A model generated the notes under the pieces. That model searched no databases. It was not told the origin of the DNA and saw nothing but the letters and a program-made list of their open reading frames with translations. 9,353 nucleotides of DNA, from the NCBI GenBank assembly GCA_031269165.1, contig JAISZQ010000098.1:1-9353 (forward strand), given 5' to 3'. Each line of letters begins with the position of its first letter. Positions within the stretch are counted from its first letter, which is position 1. Of the stretch, positions 1 to 6,089 are shown in pieces. Position numbers and translations under genes: made by a program. The stretch is from Spirochaetaceae bacterium. Lineage in GTDB: Bacteria > Spirochaetota > Spirochaetia > Treponematales > Breznakiellaceae.

Positions 1-251
1 AAGCAATCCAGTGGAGGGCCTTCTCCGTCTGGATTGCTTCGTCGCTATGCTCCTCGCAATGACGACAGTTCCGCCCGTCATTGCGAGCGAAGCGAAGCAA
101 TCCAGTGGAGGGCCTTCTCCGTCTGGATTGCTTCGTCGCTATGCTCCTCGCAATGACGACAGTTCCAATGTCATTGCGAGCGAAGCGAAGCAATCCAGTG
201 GAGGGCCTTCTCCGTCTGGATTGCTTCGTCGCTATGCTCCTCGCAATGACG
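1..251. repeat. Tandem array of three ~83-bp palindromic repeats
   Basis: Three nearly identical copies lie head to tail: 1-64 (cut by the window edge), 76-158 and 170-251. They are separated by 11-bp spacers that begin ACAGTTCC (65-75 and 159-169), giving a period of 94 then 93 bp. Each full copy is an imperfect palindrome. The outer arms read CGTCATTGCGAG and CTCGCAATGACG, the inner arms GAAGCAATCCAG and CTGGATTGCTTC, and a small GGAG/CTCC hairpin closes the tip. Such elements occur in many bacterial genomes, and their translated frames yield spurious hypothetical proteins. No transposase is present, so any movement would need an enzyme from elsewhere. The near-identity of the copies suggests recent tandem duplication, and the array probably continues beyond the left edge. 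Confidence 0.9.
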
Positions 252-357
252 GCTCTCCCCGTCGTTGCGGACGCCACCTGCCGTGGAGGCGAAGCGGGCG
301 TGTCGTGTTGAGCAAGCGTGACGGATCCCCCCTTCGGGGGAGTGAACGCGGCGGCAT
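252..357. other. Intergenic spacer with a short G/C hairpin
   Basis: No gene is supported here. The only structure seen is a short hairpin at about 326-341, a C run and a G run around a TTC turn, with no T tract on either side. It resembles the CCTTCGGGGG motif at 3987-3996 upstream of fapA, which may be coincidence or a shared repeat fragment. Confidence 0.4.
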
Positions 358-443
358 CGTCATTGCGAACCCGAAGGACGAAGCAATCCGGCGAGCAGAA
401 CGCCGTGCCGGATTGCTTCGCCGCTTTGCTTCTCGCAATGACG
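358..443. repeat. Diverged copy of the ~83-bp palindrome after the permease operon
   Basis: This copy keeps the outer ends (CGTCATTGCGA and TCGCAATGACG) and the inner arms (GAAGCAATCCGGC and GCCGGATTGCTTC), but its central part differs from the array at 1-251. It begins 11 bp beyond the stop codon of the last permease gene on the minus strand, the position where REP-like palindromes often sit. There it could fold in the 3' end of the transcript and stabilise or terminate it. No T tract follows the stem in the direction of transcription, so a canonical intrinsic terminator is not supported. Confidence 0.85.
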
Positions 444-454
444 GCCTCTGTTAC

Positions 455-1303
455 CTACTCCTTGACTCCGCCCATCGCCACGCCGGAAATGATGAACCGG
501 GACATGAAGATGTAGAAGATGACAATCGGGACAATCGAGACCGCGATGCCTAAGTAGATGCCGCCGTATTCGGTGCGGTAGATGTCGCCACGAAGGGCCT
601 GGACGAGCATCGGCAGGGTGTACTTTTTCTGGCTGGAAATGAGCACAAACGGGGTGAAGAAGTTATTCCAGCTTGCGACAAAGGCAAAGATGGCCTGGGC
701 TGCGATTGCTGGGCTCAGGATCGGCAGAACCACCGCGTTGTAGGTGCGAAACTCTCCCGCGCCGTCGATACGCGCCGCTTCGATCAGTTCTTTGGACAGC
801 ACGGCCTGCATGTACTGCCGCATGAAAAGCACGGTGCCGGCCGCCGCGATGCTGGGGATGATGAGCGGGATGTAGTTGTCCAGCAGATGCAGGCGCGACA
901 TGAACTGATAAAAGCCGATGAACGAGAGCGAGGCCGGAAGCATCATGATGACGAGGATCACGGCCCACAGCACGGCGCGGCCTTTGAAGCGGTAGACGTG
1001 CACGCCGTAGGCGGTCATCGACGAGAAGTAGACGCACAACACGGTGGAGCAGACGGCGATGAAGGCGCTGTTGAAGAAGCCCTGCCAAATCTGAAACCCG
1101 CGTCCGGTGAGGGCTTTCCAGTTGTACAGCATATTGGTGCCGGGAATCAGCGAGATGCCCTGGTTGATCTGTTCCGTACTCCGTGTCGCGTTTACCAGCA
1201 AGAGATAGATGGGGACGACCGCAAGCAACGCGAAGAATACCATCAGCGCGGTGACGGCGGTCCGCTGGACACTCAAAGACAGTCGATACGATGATTTTTT
1301 CAT
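455..1303 (-). CDS. Carbohydrate ABC transporter permease, MalG/AraQ-like (CUT1)
   Basis: This is the second integral-membrane subunit of a binding-protein-dependent sugar importer in the inner membrane. The 282-residue length is normal for the MalG-type family. A membrane segment at about 15-38 is followed by several more (roughly 75-100, 110-133, 143-160, 198-222 and 248-272). The ATPase-docking EAA loop is clear: E175-A176-A177, D180-G181 and L193-P194. The C-terminus (IISGVAMGGVKE) matches the family ending. The ATG is preceded by GGAGG at 1310-1314 with 6-nt spacing, and it overlaps the upstream permease stop codon in an ATGA arrangement, implying translational coupling. The substrate cannot be read from the sequence. 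The family assignment is firm; the sugar specificity is unknown. Confidence 0.93.
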   Translation of the reverse strand: MKKSSYRLSLSVQRTAVTALMVFFALLAVVPIYLLLVNATRSTEQINQGISLIPGTNMLYNWKALTGRGFQIWQGFFNSAFIAVCSTVLCVYFSSMTAYGVHVYRFKGRAVLWAVILVIMMLPASLSFIGFYQFMSRLHLLDNYIPLIIPSIAAAGTVLFMRQYMQAVLSKELIEAARIDGAGEFRTYNAVVLPILSPAIAAQAIFAFVASWNNFFTPFVLISSQKKYTLPMLVQALRGDIYRTEYGGIYLGIAVSIVPIVIFYIFMSRFIISGVAMGGVKE

Positions 1304-2277
1304 GAACGGCCTCCTTTCTTTTTAATATCCGACCGGTCCTGCATAAAGAAGAAGATGAGCAACGCGAGGATCAGCGTGATGATGAACACGCCGATGGAGA
1401 TCGCGGCGGCGTAGGAGTAGTCGTTTACCCCTTGGAACGCCAGGTTGTAGAGATAGACGCTCGTCGTCCTGATTTTGAAATCGGGCGCGCCGCGCATATC
1501 GGTGAGCAGGAAGGGGACTTCCAGCATCTGCATACCGCCGATCATTGATGTTACGAGGGTGTAGAGTATGATGGGACGGAGCAACGGCAGCGTGATCCGC
1601 CACGTGATCTGGCGTGAGTTCGCGCCGTCGATGACCGCCGCCTCGTTCAGCGACACCGGAATGCTCGTGATGCCCGCCATGAGGAGGATCACCGTCTGAC
1701 CGTACCACATCCACCACTGGATAAACGACACGATGCCGCGTGAAAACGGCACCGACCGGAAGAAGTTAAACGCCTCCTGTACGGTTTGACCGTCACGCAC
1801 CACTTCGGCGTAAATGCCGAGACCCTGCAAGAACTGGTTCACCGGGCCGACCGGATAGGCGAAAAGACTGCGGAACAGCATCGCCACGGAAGCCGCCGTG
1901 AGCAGGTTCGGCATATAGATGATCGCGCGTACGGCCCCGCTGCCTTTCAGTCGGAGCGTAACGTCGGAAAACCAGACGGAGAGCAGGAACGCGATGCCCA
2001 ACTGCGGCACGAAGTTCCAGCCCCACATGATAAACGTGTTGCCGACCGCGCCCCAGAAATAGGGGTCATGCACGAGGCGGGAAAAGTTGGCAAGGCCGGT
2101 AATATTAAAACTGGGGTTTAACCCTTTCAGATTGGTGAAAGAAAGGAACAGCGTGTAGACGGTCGGATACAGGTTGAACCCCGCGAAGACAAGGACGAAA
2201 GGCAGGACAAAGACATAACCCCACTTTTGGAGCCGCGCTTCGTTCCCGCCGACTTTAGCGTTTGTTACCGCTTTCAT
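1300..2277 (-). CDS. Carbohydrate ABC transporter permease, MalF/UgpA-like (CUT1)
   Basis: This is the first integral-membrane subunit of the importer, 325 residues from the chosen ATG, typical for UgpA/LacF-type permeases. Hydrophobic spans lie at about 20-42, 80-103, 117-140, 183-205, 238-258 and 287-312. The cytoplasmic EAA loop is intact: E212-A213-A214, G218 and L230-P231. The ATG at 2277 is preferred over a TTG 45 bp upstream because GGAGG (2282-2286) sits 4 nt before it, and the upstream extension lies in a hairpin and carries no family sequence. The stop codon overlaps the start of the next permease gene. It pairs with that permease to form the translocation channel; an ATPase of the MsmK/UgpC type must come from elsewhere in the genome. 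The substrate is unknown. Confidence 0.93.
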   Translation of the reverse strand: MKAVTNAKVGGNEARLQKWGYVFVLPFVLVFAGFNLYPTVYTLFLSFTNLKGLNPSFNITGLANFSRLVHDPYFWGAVGNTFIMWGWNFVPQLGIAFLLSVWFSDVTLRLKGSGAVRAIIYMPNLLTAASVAMLFRSLFAYPVGPVNQFLQGLGIYAEVVRDGQTVQEAFNFFRSVPFSRGIVSFIQWWMWYGQTVILLMAGITSIPVSLNEAAVIDGANSRQITWRITLPLLRPIILYTLVTSMIGGMQMLEVPFLLTDMRGAPDFKIRTTSVYLYNLAFQGVNDYSYAAAISIGVFIITLILALLIFFFMQDRSDIKKKGGRS

Positions 2278-2281
2278 GGTA

Positions 2282-2286
2282 CCTCC
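2282..2286 (-). promoter_or_regulatory. Shine-Dalgarno site that fixes the first permease start
   Basis: GGAGG on the minus strand lies 4 nt before the ATG at 2277. It decides against the in-frame TTG at 2322, which has no comparable site and lies inside a stem-loop. Confidence 0.7.
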
Positions 2287-2301
2287 GATAAACGAAAACA
2301 A

Positions 2302-2328
2302 CCCCGCATCTGCTATCGGCAAGCGGGG
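2302..2328 (-). terminator. Hairpin followed by a T-rich stretch between the lipoprotein and permease genes
   Basis: On the minus strand the arms CCCCGC (2328-2323) and GCGGGG (2307-2302) form a 6-bp G/C stem around a 15-nt loop. TTGTTTTCG follows directly. This resembles a weak intrinsic terminator or attenuator. It would let most transcripts stop after the binding-protein gene while some read into the permease genes, a common way to make more binding protein than channel. The T run is interrupted, so full termination is unlikely. Confidence 0.45.
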
Positions 2329-2333
2329 CTGCT

Positions 2334-2365
2334 CTCCGCATACCCACGCTATTGGGTATGCGGGG
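2334..2365 (-). promoter_or_regulatory. Intercistronic stem-loop after the binding-protein gene
   Basis: Perfect 10-bp arms CCGCATACCC (2336-2345) and GGGTATGCGG (2354-2363) enclose an 8-nt loop. One wobble pair and one C-G pair extend the stem to 12 bp. It begins 8 bp past the stop codon of the binding-protein gene. A stem-loop here is expected to block 3'-to-5' decay of the upstream message, as known for malE-malF. The position and stem are seen; the role is inferred. Confidence 0.6.
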
Positions 2366-2373
2366 CCACAACA

Positions 2374-3669
2374 TTAAAGACCAAGCTGGGCGTTCACCTG
2401 CGACTTGAAGTCCTCAATGACCTGCGTTTTTGATTTTTCCCCGTTCACATAGGCGTTGGTCGCCTCCAGGAAGAGGGCCTCAATCGCCTGATCGGTACCT
2501 TGGGTAAGTTTGCCGTTGACATCCTTGGCCAACTCGGCAAACGCCGCATAATGATTCTGTCCGCCCAGGAAGGGCTCCGAGAAATCATCTTTGATTTTGT
2601 CAACGACTTTGATGTTGTCAATGAGGTCGCCGGACGCCTTCGCATACGTTTCAAGGAACGCGTCATCCGTTGTCAGATAACTGATAAGCTCTTTCGCGCC
2701 TTCGGGATTCTTCGTGTTCTTCCATGCGGCAAGCCATGTTCCGCCCCAGCGGTAGGGCATCGGGCCGGGAATCATGGCCCAGTCGCCTGAGGTTTCAGGC
2801 GCGTTGGTTTTCAACACATAGTGGAGGCCCCACGTGGGAAGGAAGTAGGCAAAAACCTCTATGGGGGCGTTCCGTTCGTCGGTCAGCTTGCCCTGCATAC
2901 CGGCAAACCAGCCTTCCGACCACTGTTGCACCCGGCCGACATAGCCTTTGTCGTACAACAGTTTCACCGTGTCAAGATAACCCTCCATCGCCGGGTCAAT
3001 GACCAGTTTGCCGTTCACCACCCAGGGTTGCGCCCGCGCCGCCTTGTACGGCATGAGCATATCTTGGAACGCGGAGACCGCCACGCACGCGCCGTTTGAC
3101 TTTGTTTTCAGATCTCCCGCCGTCGCGAGGAAGGTCTCGAAGTCTTTGAAGTACGTCTGCACGACCGCAGGATCGTCCGTTCCCAGATACTTTTTGGCGA
3201 GACTCCTCCGGTAGAACACTGCGCCCGGCGTCGCCTGCCACGACATTCCATAAACCTTGCCGTTATAACTGCCGATGTCAACCGGATACTGGAGTATCTT
3301 GTCCTTGGCCGCCTCGTAGACATCGGTAATGTCGAGGAGCAGCCCCGACTCGACATACTTGCGGACGAAAGCGTCCTCCAAGCCAAACACATCCGGCGCG
3401 CCCTGCCCCGAAGCGAGAACCGGATCCAGCTTGTTCGGGAATTGATCGGTCGGCGTGAGCGAATATTCGATCGTTACGTCTGGATGAGCCGGTTTATAGT
3501 AATTATCAACCAGCCCGCCGATCTCGTCGGTAAACGACCACACCACCAGTTTGTTCGAGGTGGTGGTTTCCGCTTTTTTACAGCCGGTTATGCCCCCCCC
3601 CCCCGCCAGTACTAGTACCACCACACCGCAAAAAAATGCCCCTTTTTTTGCAAAACTCTTCATTTTCAT
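2374..3669 (-). CDS. Extracellular solute-binding lipoprotein of a sugar ABC transporter (family 1)
   Basis: This lipid-anchored receptor captures the solute and delivers it to the two permeases. The 431-residue protein opens with a basic n-region (MKMKSFAKK), a hydrophobic core and a lipobox ITGC, with Cys30 as the predicted lipidated residue. The mature part resembles MalE/UgpB-type binding proteins: an early VVWSFTDE strand, then DVFGLEDAFVRKYVESG and a PGAVFYRRSLAKKY segment typical of the family. Its length is normal. GGAGG (3674-3678) lies 4 nt before the first ATG; a second ATG two codons later is possible. A G12 run (coding strand) just before the lipobox encodes consecutive glycines, and an A7/T7 inverted repeat at 3628-3651 lies in codons 7-14. 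A one-base change in the G run would abolish the lipoprotein. The ligand is unknown. Confidence 0.93.
   Translation of the reverse strand: MKMKSFAKKGAFFCGVVVLVLAGGGGITGCKKAETTTSNKLVVWSFTDEIGGLVDNYYKPAHPDVTIEYSLTPTDQFPNKLDPVLASGQGAPDVFGLEDAFVRKYVESGLLLDITDVYEAAKDKILQYPVDIGSYNGKVYGMSWQATPGAVFYRRSLAKKYLGTDDPAVVQTYFKDFETFLATAGDLKTKSNGACVAVSAFQDMLMPYKAARAQPWVVNGKLVIDPAMEGYLDTVKLLYDKGYVGRVQQWSEGWFAGMQGKLTDERNAPIEVFAYFLPTWGLHYVLKTNAPETSGDWAMIPGPMPYRWGGTWLAAWKNTKNPEGAKELISYLTTDDAFLETYAKASGDLIDNIKVVDKIKDDFSEPFLGGQNHYAAFAELAKDVNGKLTQGTDQAIEALFLEATNAYVNGEKSKTQVIEDFKSQVNAQLGL
3593..3604 (-). repeat. G12 homopolymer in the signal-peptide region of the binding protein
   Basis: Twelve consecutive C residues on the plus strand read as G12 on the coding strand. 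They supply the end of an Ala codon, three GGG codons and part of a GGC codon just before the ITGC lipobox. Tracts of this length are prone to slipped-strand mispairing and underlie phase variation in several bacteria, including treponemes. At 12 bases the gene is in frame; 11 or 13 would shift it. Confidence 0.75.
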
Positions 3670-3702
3670 AAATCCTCCATAATAAAGATATAAGATGTCT
3701 GT

Positions 3703-3732
3703 ATCATATCACTAATTGAAAATTTTTGTCAA
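3703..3732 (-). promoter_or_regulatory. Sigma-70-type promoter of the sugar transporter operon
   Basis: On the minus strand a perfect TTGACA (3732-3727) and TATGAT (3708-3703) are separated by 18 bp. A start site is predicted near 3696, about 27 nt before the binding-protein ATG. The flanks are A/T-rich. No other promoter of similar quality was seen for this operon. Confidence 0.85.
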
Positions 3733-3762
3733 GAGAAAGGCGTATTTTAAGACAAAAATTTT
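3719..3762. promoter_or_regulatory. Candidate operator: 12-bp inverted repeat over the -35 box
   Basis: The arms AAAATTTTTGTC (3719-3730) and GACAAAAATTTT (3751-3762) are perfect inverted repeats separated by 20 bp, with centres 32 bp apart, about three helical turns. The inner end of the first arm overlaps the -35 hexamer of the transporter promoter (3727-3732). A regulator bound to both arms would sit on one DNA face and block or loop the promoter. A/T-rich symmetry can arise by chance, so the role is inferred. Confidence 0.45.
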
Positions 3763-3798
3763 TGAAAACATGACATTTTTCGCCGTTTTCCCGTTTGA

Positions 3799-3812
3799 CG
3801 AAAGCGTTACGA
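3799..3812. promoter_or_regulatory. cre-like / LacI-family operator candidate
   Basis: The 14-mer CGAAAGCGTTACGA matches the catabolite-responsive consensus TGWAARCGYTWNCA at 12 of 14 positions, including the central AARCGYT core. It lies about 105 bp upstream of the transporter start site and about 115 bp upstream of the predicted plus-strand start site. LacI/GalR-family regulators commonly control CUT1 sugar operons, so the placement is plausible. No regulator gene is in the window. Confidence 0.3.
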
Positions 3813-3887
3813 CCGGCAACCGCATATAACCGGGGGCTCTATGCGGCGTGTTACCCTCGGCAAGTTATCACCGCACATGATATTGCC

Positions 3888-3917
3888 TTGACAGGGCGTT
3901 GCTTGCGGTTGTATAAT
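3888..3917 (+). promoter_or_regulatory. Perfect-consensus sigma-70 promoter upstream of fapA
   Basis: TTGACA (3888-3893) and TATAAT (3912-3917) are both exact consensus hexamers, 18 bp apart. Transcription would start near 3924, leaving about 200 nt before the fapA ATG. The region after it is unusually structured, so the promoter may drive a small RNA, an attenuated leader, or both. Confidence 0.85.
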
Positions 3918-3923
3918 GAGGCT

Positions 3924-4094
3924 GTTTCAAACCCGAACGAGATTTCCTTTCTCGCCGTGATTCGGGGGCGGGGTGTCCGTAGGACACCTTCGGGGGGCTG
4001 GCCCCCGTAGAAGGGGGTAGCGGAGGACGGCTCAAGTTTTGAGCTTAGTCCGGAGCGAGGGGGAAGGCGCGGCAATTTGCCGATTCCCCCTTTT
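3924..4094 (+). ncRNA. Candidate ~170-nt structured leader or small RNA
   Basis: It starts from a perfect promoter and ends at a terminator-like hairpin, with a chain of stems between. The first is CCCGAA/TTCGGG (3932-3937 with 3961-3966) enclosing CGAGA/TCTCG (3938-3942 with 3950-3954). The second is GGTGTCC/GGACACC (3972-3978 with 3982-3988, loop GTA). The third is CGGGGG/CCCCCG (3991-3996 with 4002-4007). The fourth is GGAC/GTCC (4025-4028 with 4048-4051) enclosing GCTCAA/TTGAGC (4030-4035 with 4039-4044). The last is the terminator stem at 4059-4090. Extra G5 segments (4013-4017) and a CCTTC/GAAGG alternative (3987-3991 with 4010-4014) allow competing folds. I do not recognise a known riboswitch, 6S RNA, SRP RNA or RNase P signature. 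A repeat-derived palindrome cluster is the main alternative. Confidence 0.45.
4059..4094 (+). terminator. Intrinsic terminator-like hairpin before fapA
   Basis: The outer stem GGGGGAA (4059-4065) pairs with TTCCCCC (4084-4090), the inner stem CGGCA (4070-4074) with TGCCG (4078-4082), and TTTT follows at 4091-4094. It lies 37 bp before the fapA ATG, so it would act as an attenuator or as the end of a separate small RNA. The T run is short, so readthrough is expected. Confidence 0.5.
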
Positions 4095-4131
4095 GCTGTG
4101 TTCGTATAATGGCAAGGGGCTTTTGGCAGGA

Positions 4132-6087
4132 ATGATTGATTTTGTTGAACTTAAAGACAGATTACAGCCTCGGTTGGAAGCCGACTTGTTCGTTCAGTTC
4201 GTGGAGGCTGAGGGGAACAGTCTTGAGGGGGCGGTGCAGGAGGCGGCTACGTTGCTGGGGCTTCCGGTCAGGCGCATCGAATACGAGGTTGTGGAACGGG
4301 GTTTTGCCGGATTTTTTGGTAAGGGCACTCGGCCGTGGAAAATTAAGGCTTATGTGCGGCTTGTCGAGGTTGACAAGACGGGTGAAGATGAGGAATCTGA
4401 TCTTGAGTTGGCGGATGCCCCCGAGATCGAGGTTGTGGACGTAGACGGCCAGGTATTTGTACAGCTTAAGGCAGGTGATGTGCTTCTTAAGGTGACGCCT
4501 CCTCAAGGAGAGGGAACATCGGTGACGGAGGCGGAGGCGCGCGGCGCTTTGGAACGCCGCCGGATACTGGGGTATAACGACACACTGGTACGGCAAGTCG
4601 TGAAGGATGCGTCCGGCACCTATGTTCGGGTGGCCGGTTTTCAGTACAATGCCACAAACGACAGTTTCGCGCGCATTGACATCAGTGAAGACGAGATGTA
4701 CGCCTTTATTTCGGTAACGCCTCCTGGCGCGGGCGGCGGCGATATCTCCTATGAAGGCATCAGGCGTCTATTGCAGGGTAACGGAGTCATTTACGGGATA
4801 AAAGAAGATGTTCTGGTGCAGTTTACCGACCGCCCAGCCTATGGTACGCAGGTGTGTGTAGCCGCGGGAAAACCGGCGGTGAACGGAATAAATGCCCACA
4901 TGGATTATTTCTTTGAAGTTGATCCGGCATCGGCGCGCCTCCGAGAGACGACCGCCGGCGCGGTGAATTTCAAAGAGTTGAACACGATCCAAAACGTCAT
5001 GGCCGGGGATAAACTTGCCCGCAAGATGCCGCCGGAAAAGGGCGAGTACGGGCGGACGGTAACCGGAAAGTTATTGCCCGCTGCCGATGGTGAAGATATT
5101 CCGCTTCCGCTTGGCGAGAATGTACGGATGGACAAAGACGGTTGTACCGTTGTTGCCGACGTGAACGGTCAGGTCGTTCTCAGCGCCGGTAAGATCAGCG
5201 TTGAGAAAGTTCTCACGATAGACGGCTCGGTTGGTGTGAAAACCGGTAACATTATCTTCCTCGGATCGGTTGTGGTGAACGGGAATGTCAATGAAGGTTA
5301 TTCGATAAAGGCGACCGGCAATATTGAGATAACGGGGCTGGTTGAAAAGGCCGATCTCGACGCCGAAGGGGATATTGTTATCCGGCAGGGCATCACCGGG
5401 AAACAGGGCAGTACGGTGCGGGCGGGGCAGATGCTTTTTGCCAAGTTCATTGAAAACGCGATGGTAAAATGCGGCAGTTCGGTTGTTGTTTCGGACGGTA
5501 TTCTCAATTCGACCGTCAGTGCCCGGCAGCGAGTGGTTTGCCAGGGAAAACGGGCCGCGATCATCGGCGGTAAAATATGCGCGGGGGAAGAGGTTCAAGC
5601 GAAGGTCCTCGGCTCGGCATCCGGTAATACCGAAACGATTTGCGAAGTCGGTTACGATCCAGAGTTGAAAGAAAATATTGCCCTGCTGGCGGCAAGACAG
5701 GCTAAAATACAGGAAGAGATTGACGATTTGCAACGCAATATTGCTACTCTGGAGGCAATGAAAAAGCGGCAAAGGGAACTTTCCGAAGACAAGGAAGCAT
5801 ATCTCGCCGAATTATTGGATCGGCGGATTGATCTGACCGCAAAAATTGGCCGGTTAAAGGATCGAGTGGCGGAAGCGAAAGATCAGCTCACGCAACTGGA
5901 GAAAAACGGTAAAGTATCCGTTTCCACAAAATGCTATTCGGGAACCGTGATCTTTATCCGAGATGTCCAAACGGTGATCCGTTCCGAGTACAAATGCGTT
6001 ACGTTTACCGCTTCCAACGGGCTCATCCAGATCGGCAAATTTGTGGGCGACAATGAAAAAGCGTCGGAGCGGAAAGCGCGGAAATAA
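4132..6087 (+). CDS. fapA: FapA family protein (DUF342) with N-terminal Jag-like domain
   Basis: This 651-residue protein belongs to the FapA family, linked to flagellar assembly in Vibrio. In order it has a Jag_N-like domain at about 20-75 (ending GFFGKGTRPWKIKA), a linker, and the conserved FapA N-domain at about 180-345, with VTPPGAGGG, AAGKPAVNG and KMPPEKGEYGRTVTGK. A glycine/valine-rich repetitive stretch at about 355-500 (for example GNIIFLGSVVVNGNV) fits a right-handed beta-helix. A charged coiled coil at about 510-595 and a short C-terminal beta region complete it. There is no signal peptide, so it is probably cytoplasmic. The ATG at 4132 is chosen because the Jag-like sequence begins soon after it. 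An upstream in-frame ATG at 4039 lies inside the hairpin leader and is rejected. The Shine-Dalgarno is weak (AAGGGG 12 nt away, or AGGA too close). No flagellar genes flank it here. Confidence 0.88.
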   Translation: MIDFVELKDRLQPRLEADLFVQFVEAEGNSLEGAVQEAATLLGLPVRRIEYEVVERGFAGFFGKGTRPWKIKAYVRLVEVDKTGEDEESDLELADAPEIEVVDVDGQVFVQLKAGDVLLKVTPPQGEGTSVTEAEARGALERRRILGYNDTLVRQVVKDASGTYVRVAGFQYNATNDSFARIDISEDEMYAFISVTPPGAGGGDISYEGIRRLLQGNGVIYGIKEDVLVQFTDRPAYGTQVCVAAGKPAVNGINAHMDYFFEVDPASARLRETTAGAVNFKELNTIQNVMAGDKLARKMPPEKGEYGRTVTGKLLPAADGEDIPLPLGENVRMDKDGCTVVADVNGQVVLSAGKISVEKVLTIDGSVGVKTGNIIFLGSVVVNGNVNEGYSIKATGNIEITGLVEKADLDAEGDIVIRQGITGKQGSTVRAGQMLFAKFIENAMVKCGSSVVVSDGILNSTVSARQRVVCQGKRAAIIGGKICAGEEVQAKVLGSASGNTETICEVGYDPELKENIALLAARQAKIQEEIDDLQRNIATLEAMKKRQRELSEDKEAYLAELLDRRIDLTAKIGRLKDRVAEAKDQLTQLEKNGKVSVSTKCYSGTVIFIRDVQTVIRSEYKCVTFTASNGLIQIGKFVGDNEKASERKARK

Positions 6088-6089
6088 GT

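Noticed and set aside
11..553. Open frames of 180, 76, 68 and 65 codons across the palindromic array
   Set aside because: They translate the repeats in several frames, giving recurring peptides; no ribosome site or protein-like composition supports them.
2278..2322. TTG start for the first permease
   Set aside because: It has no ribosome site and lies in a stem-loop; the ATG at 2277 has GGAGG just upstream.
3795..3830. Promoter TTGACG with TATAAC
   Set aside because: The spacing is 24 bp, too long for sigma-70; a perfect promoter lies nearby at 3888-3917.
3820..3846. Hairpin CCGCATA/TATGCGG between the divergent promoters
   Set aside because: It is only 7 bp with a 13-nt loop and no T tract, and lies upstream of both transcription starts, so no RNA role is supported.
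3795..4010. 71-codon plus-strand frame in the intergenic region
   Set aside because: It spans the fapA promoter and leader stems, with no ribosome site or domain.
3924..4094. 6S RNA, SRP RNA or RNase P RNA
   Set aside because: The 5' and 3' ends do not pair into a long closing stem and none of the conserved sequence boxes were seen.
4039..4131. N-terminal extension of FapA from an upstream ATG
   Set aside because: This start lies in the fourth leader hairpin, would translate the terminator, and adds no family sequence.
5071..5772. 233-codon frame antisense to fapA
   Set aside because: The plus strand encodes clear FapA sequence here; the antisense product has no domain and no ribosome site.
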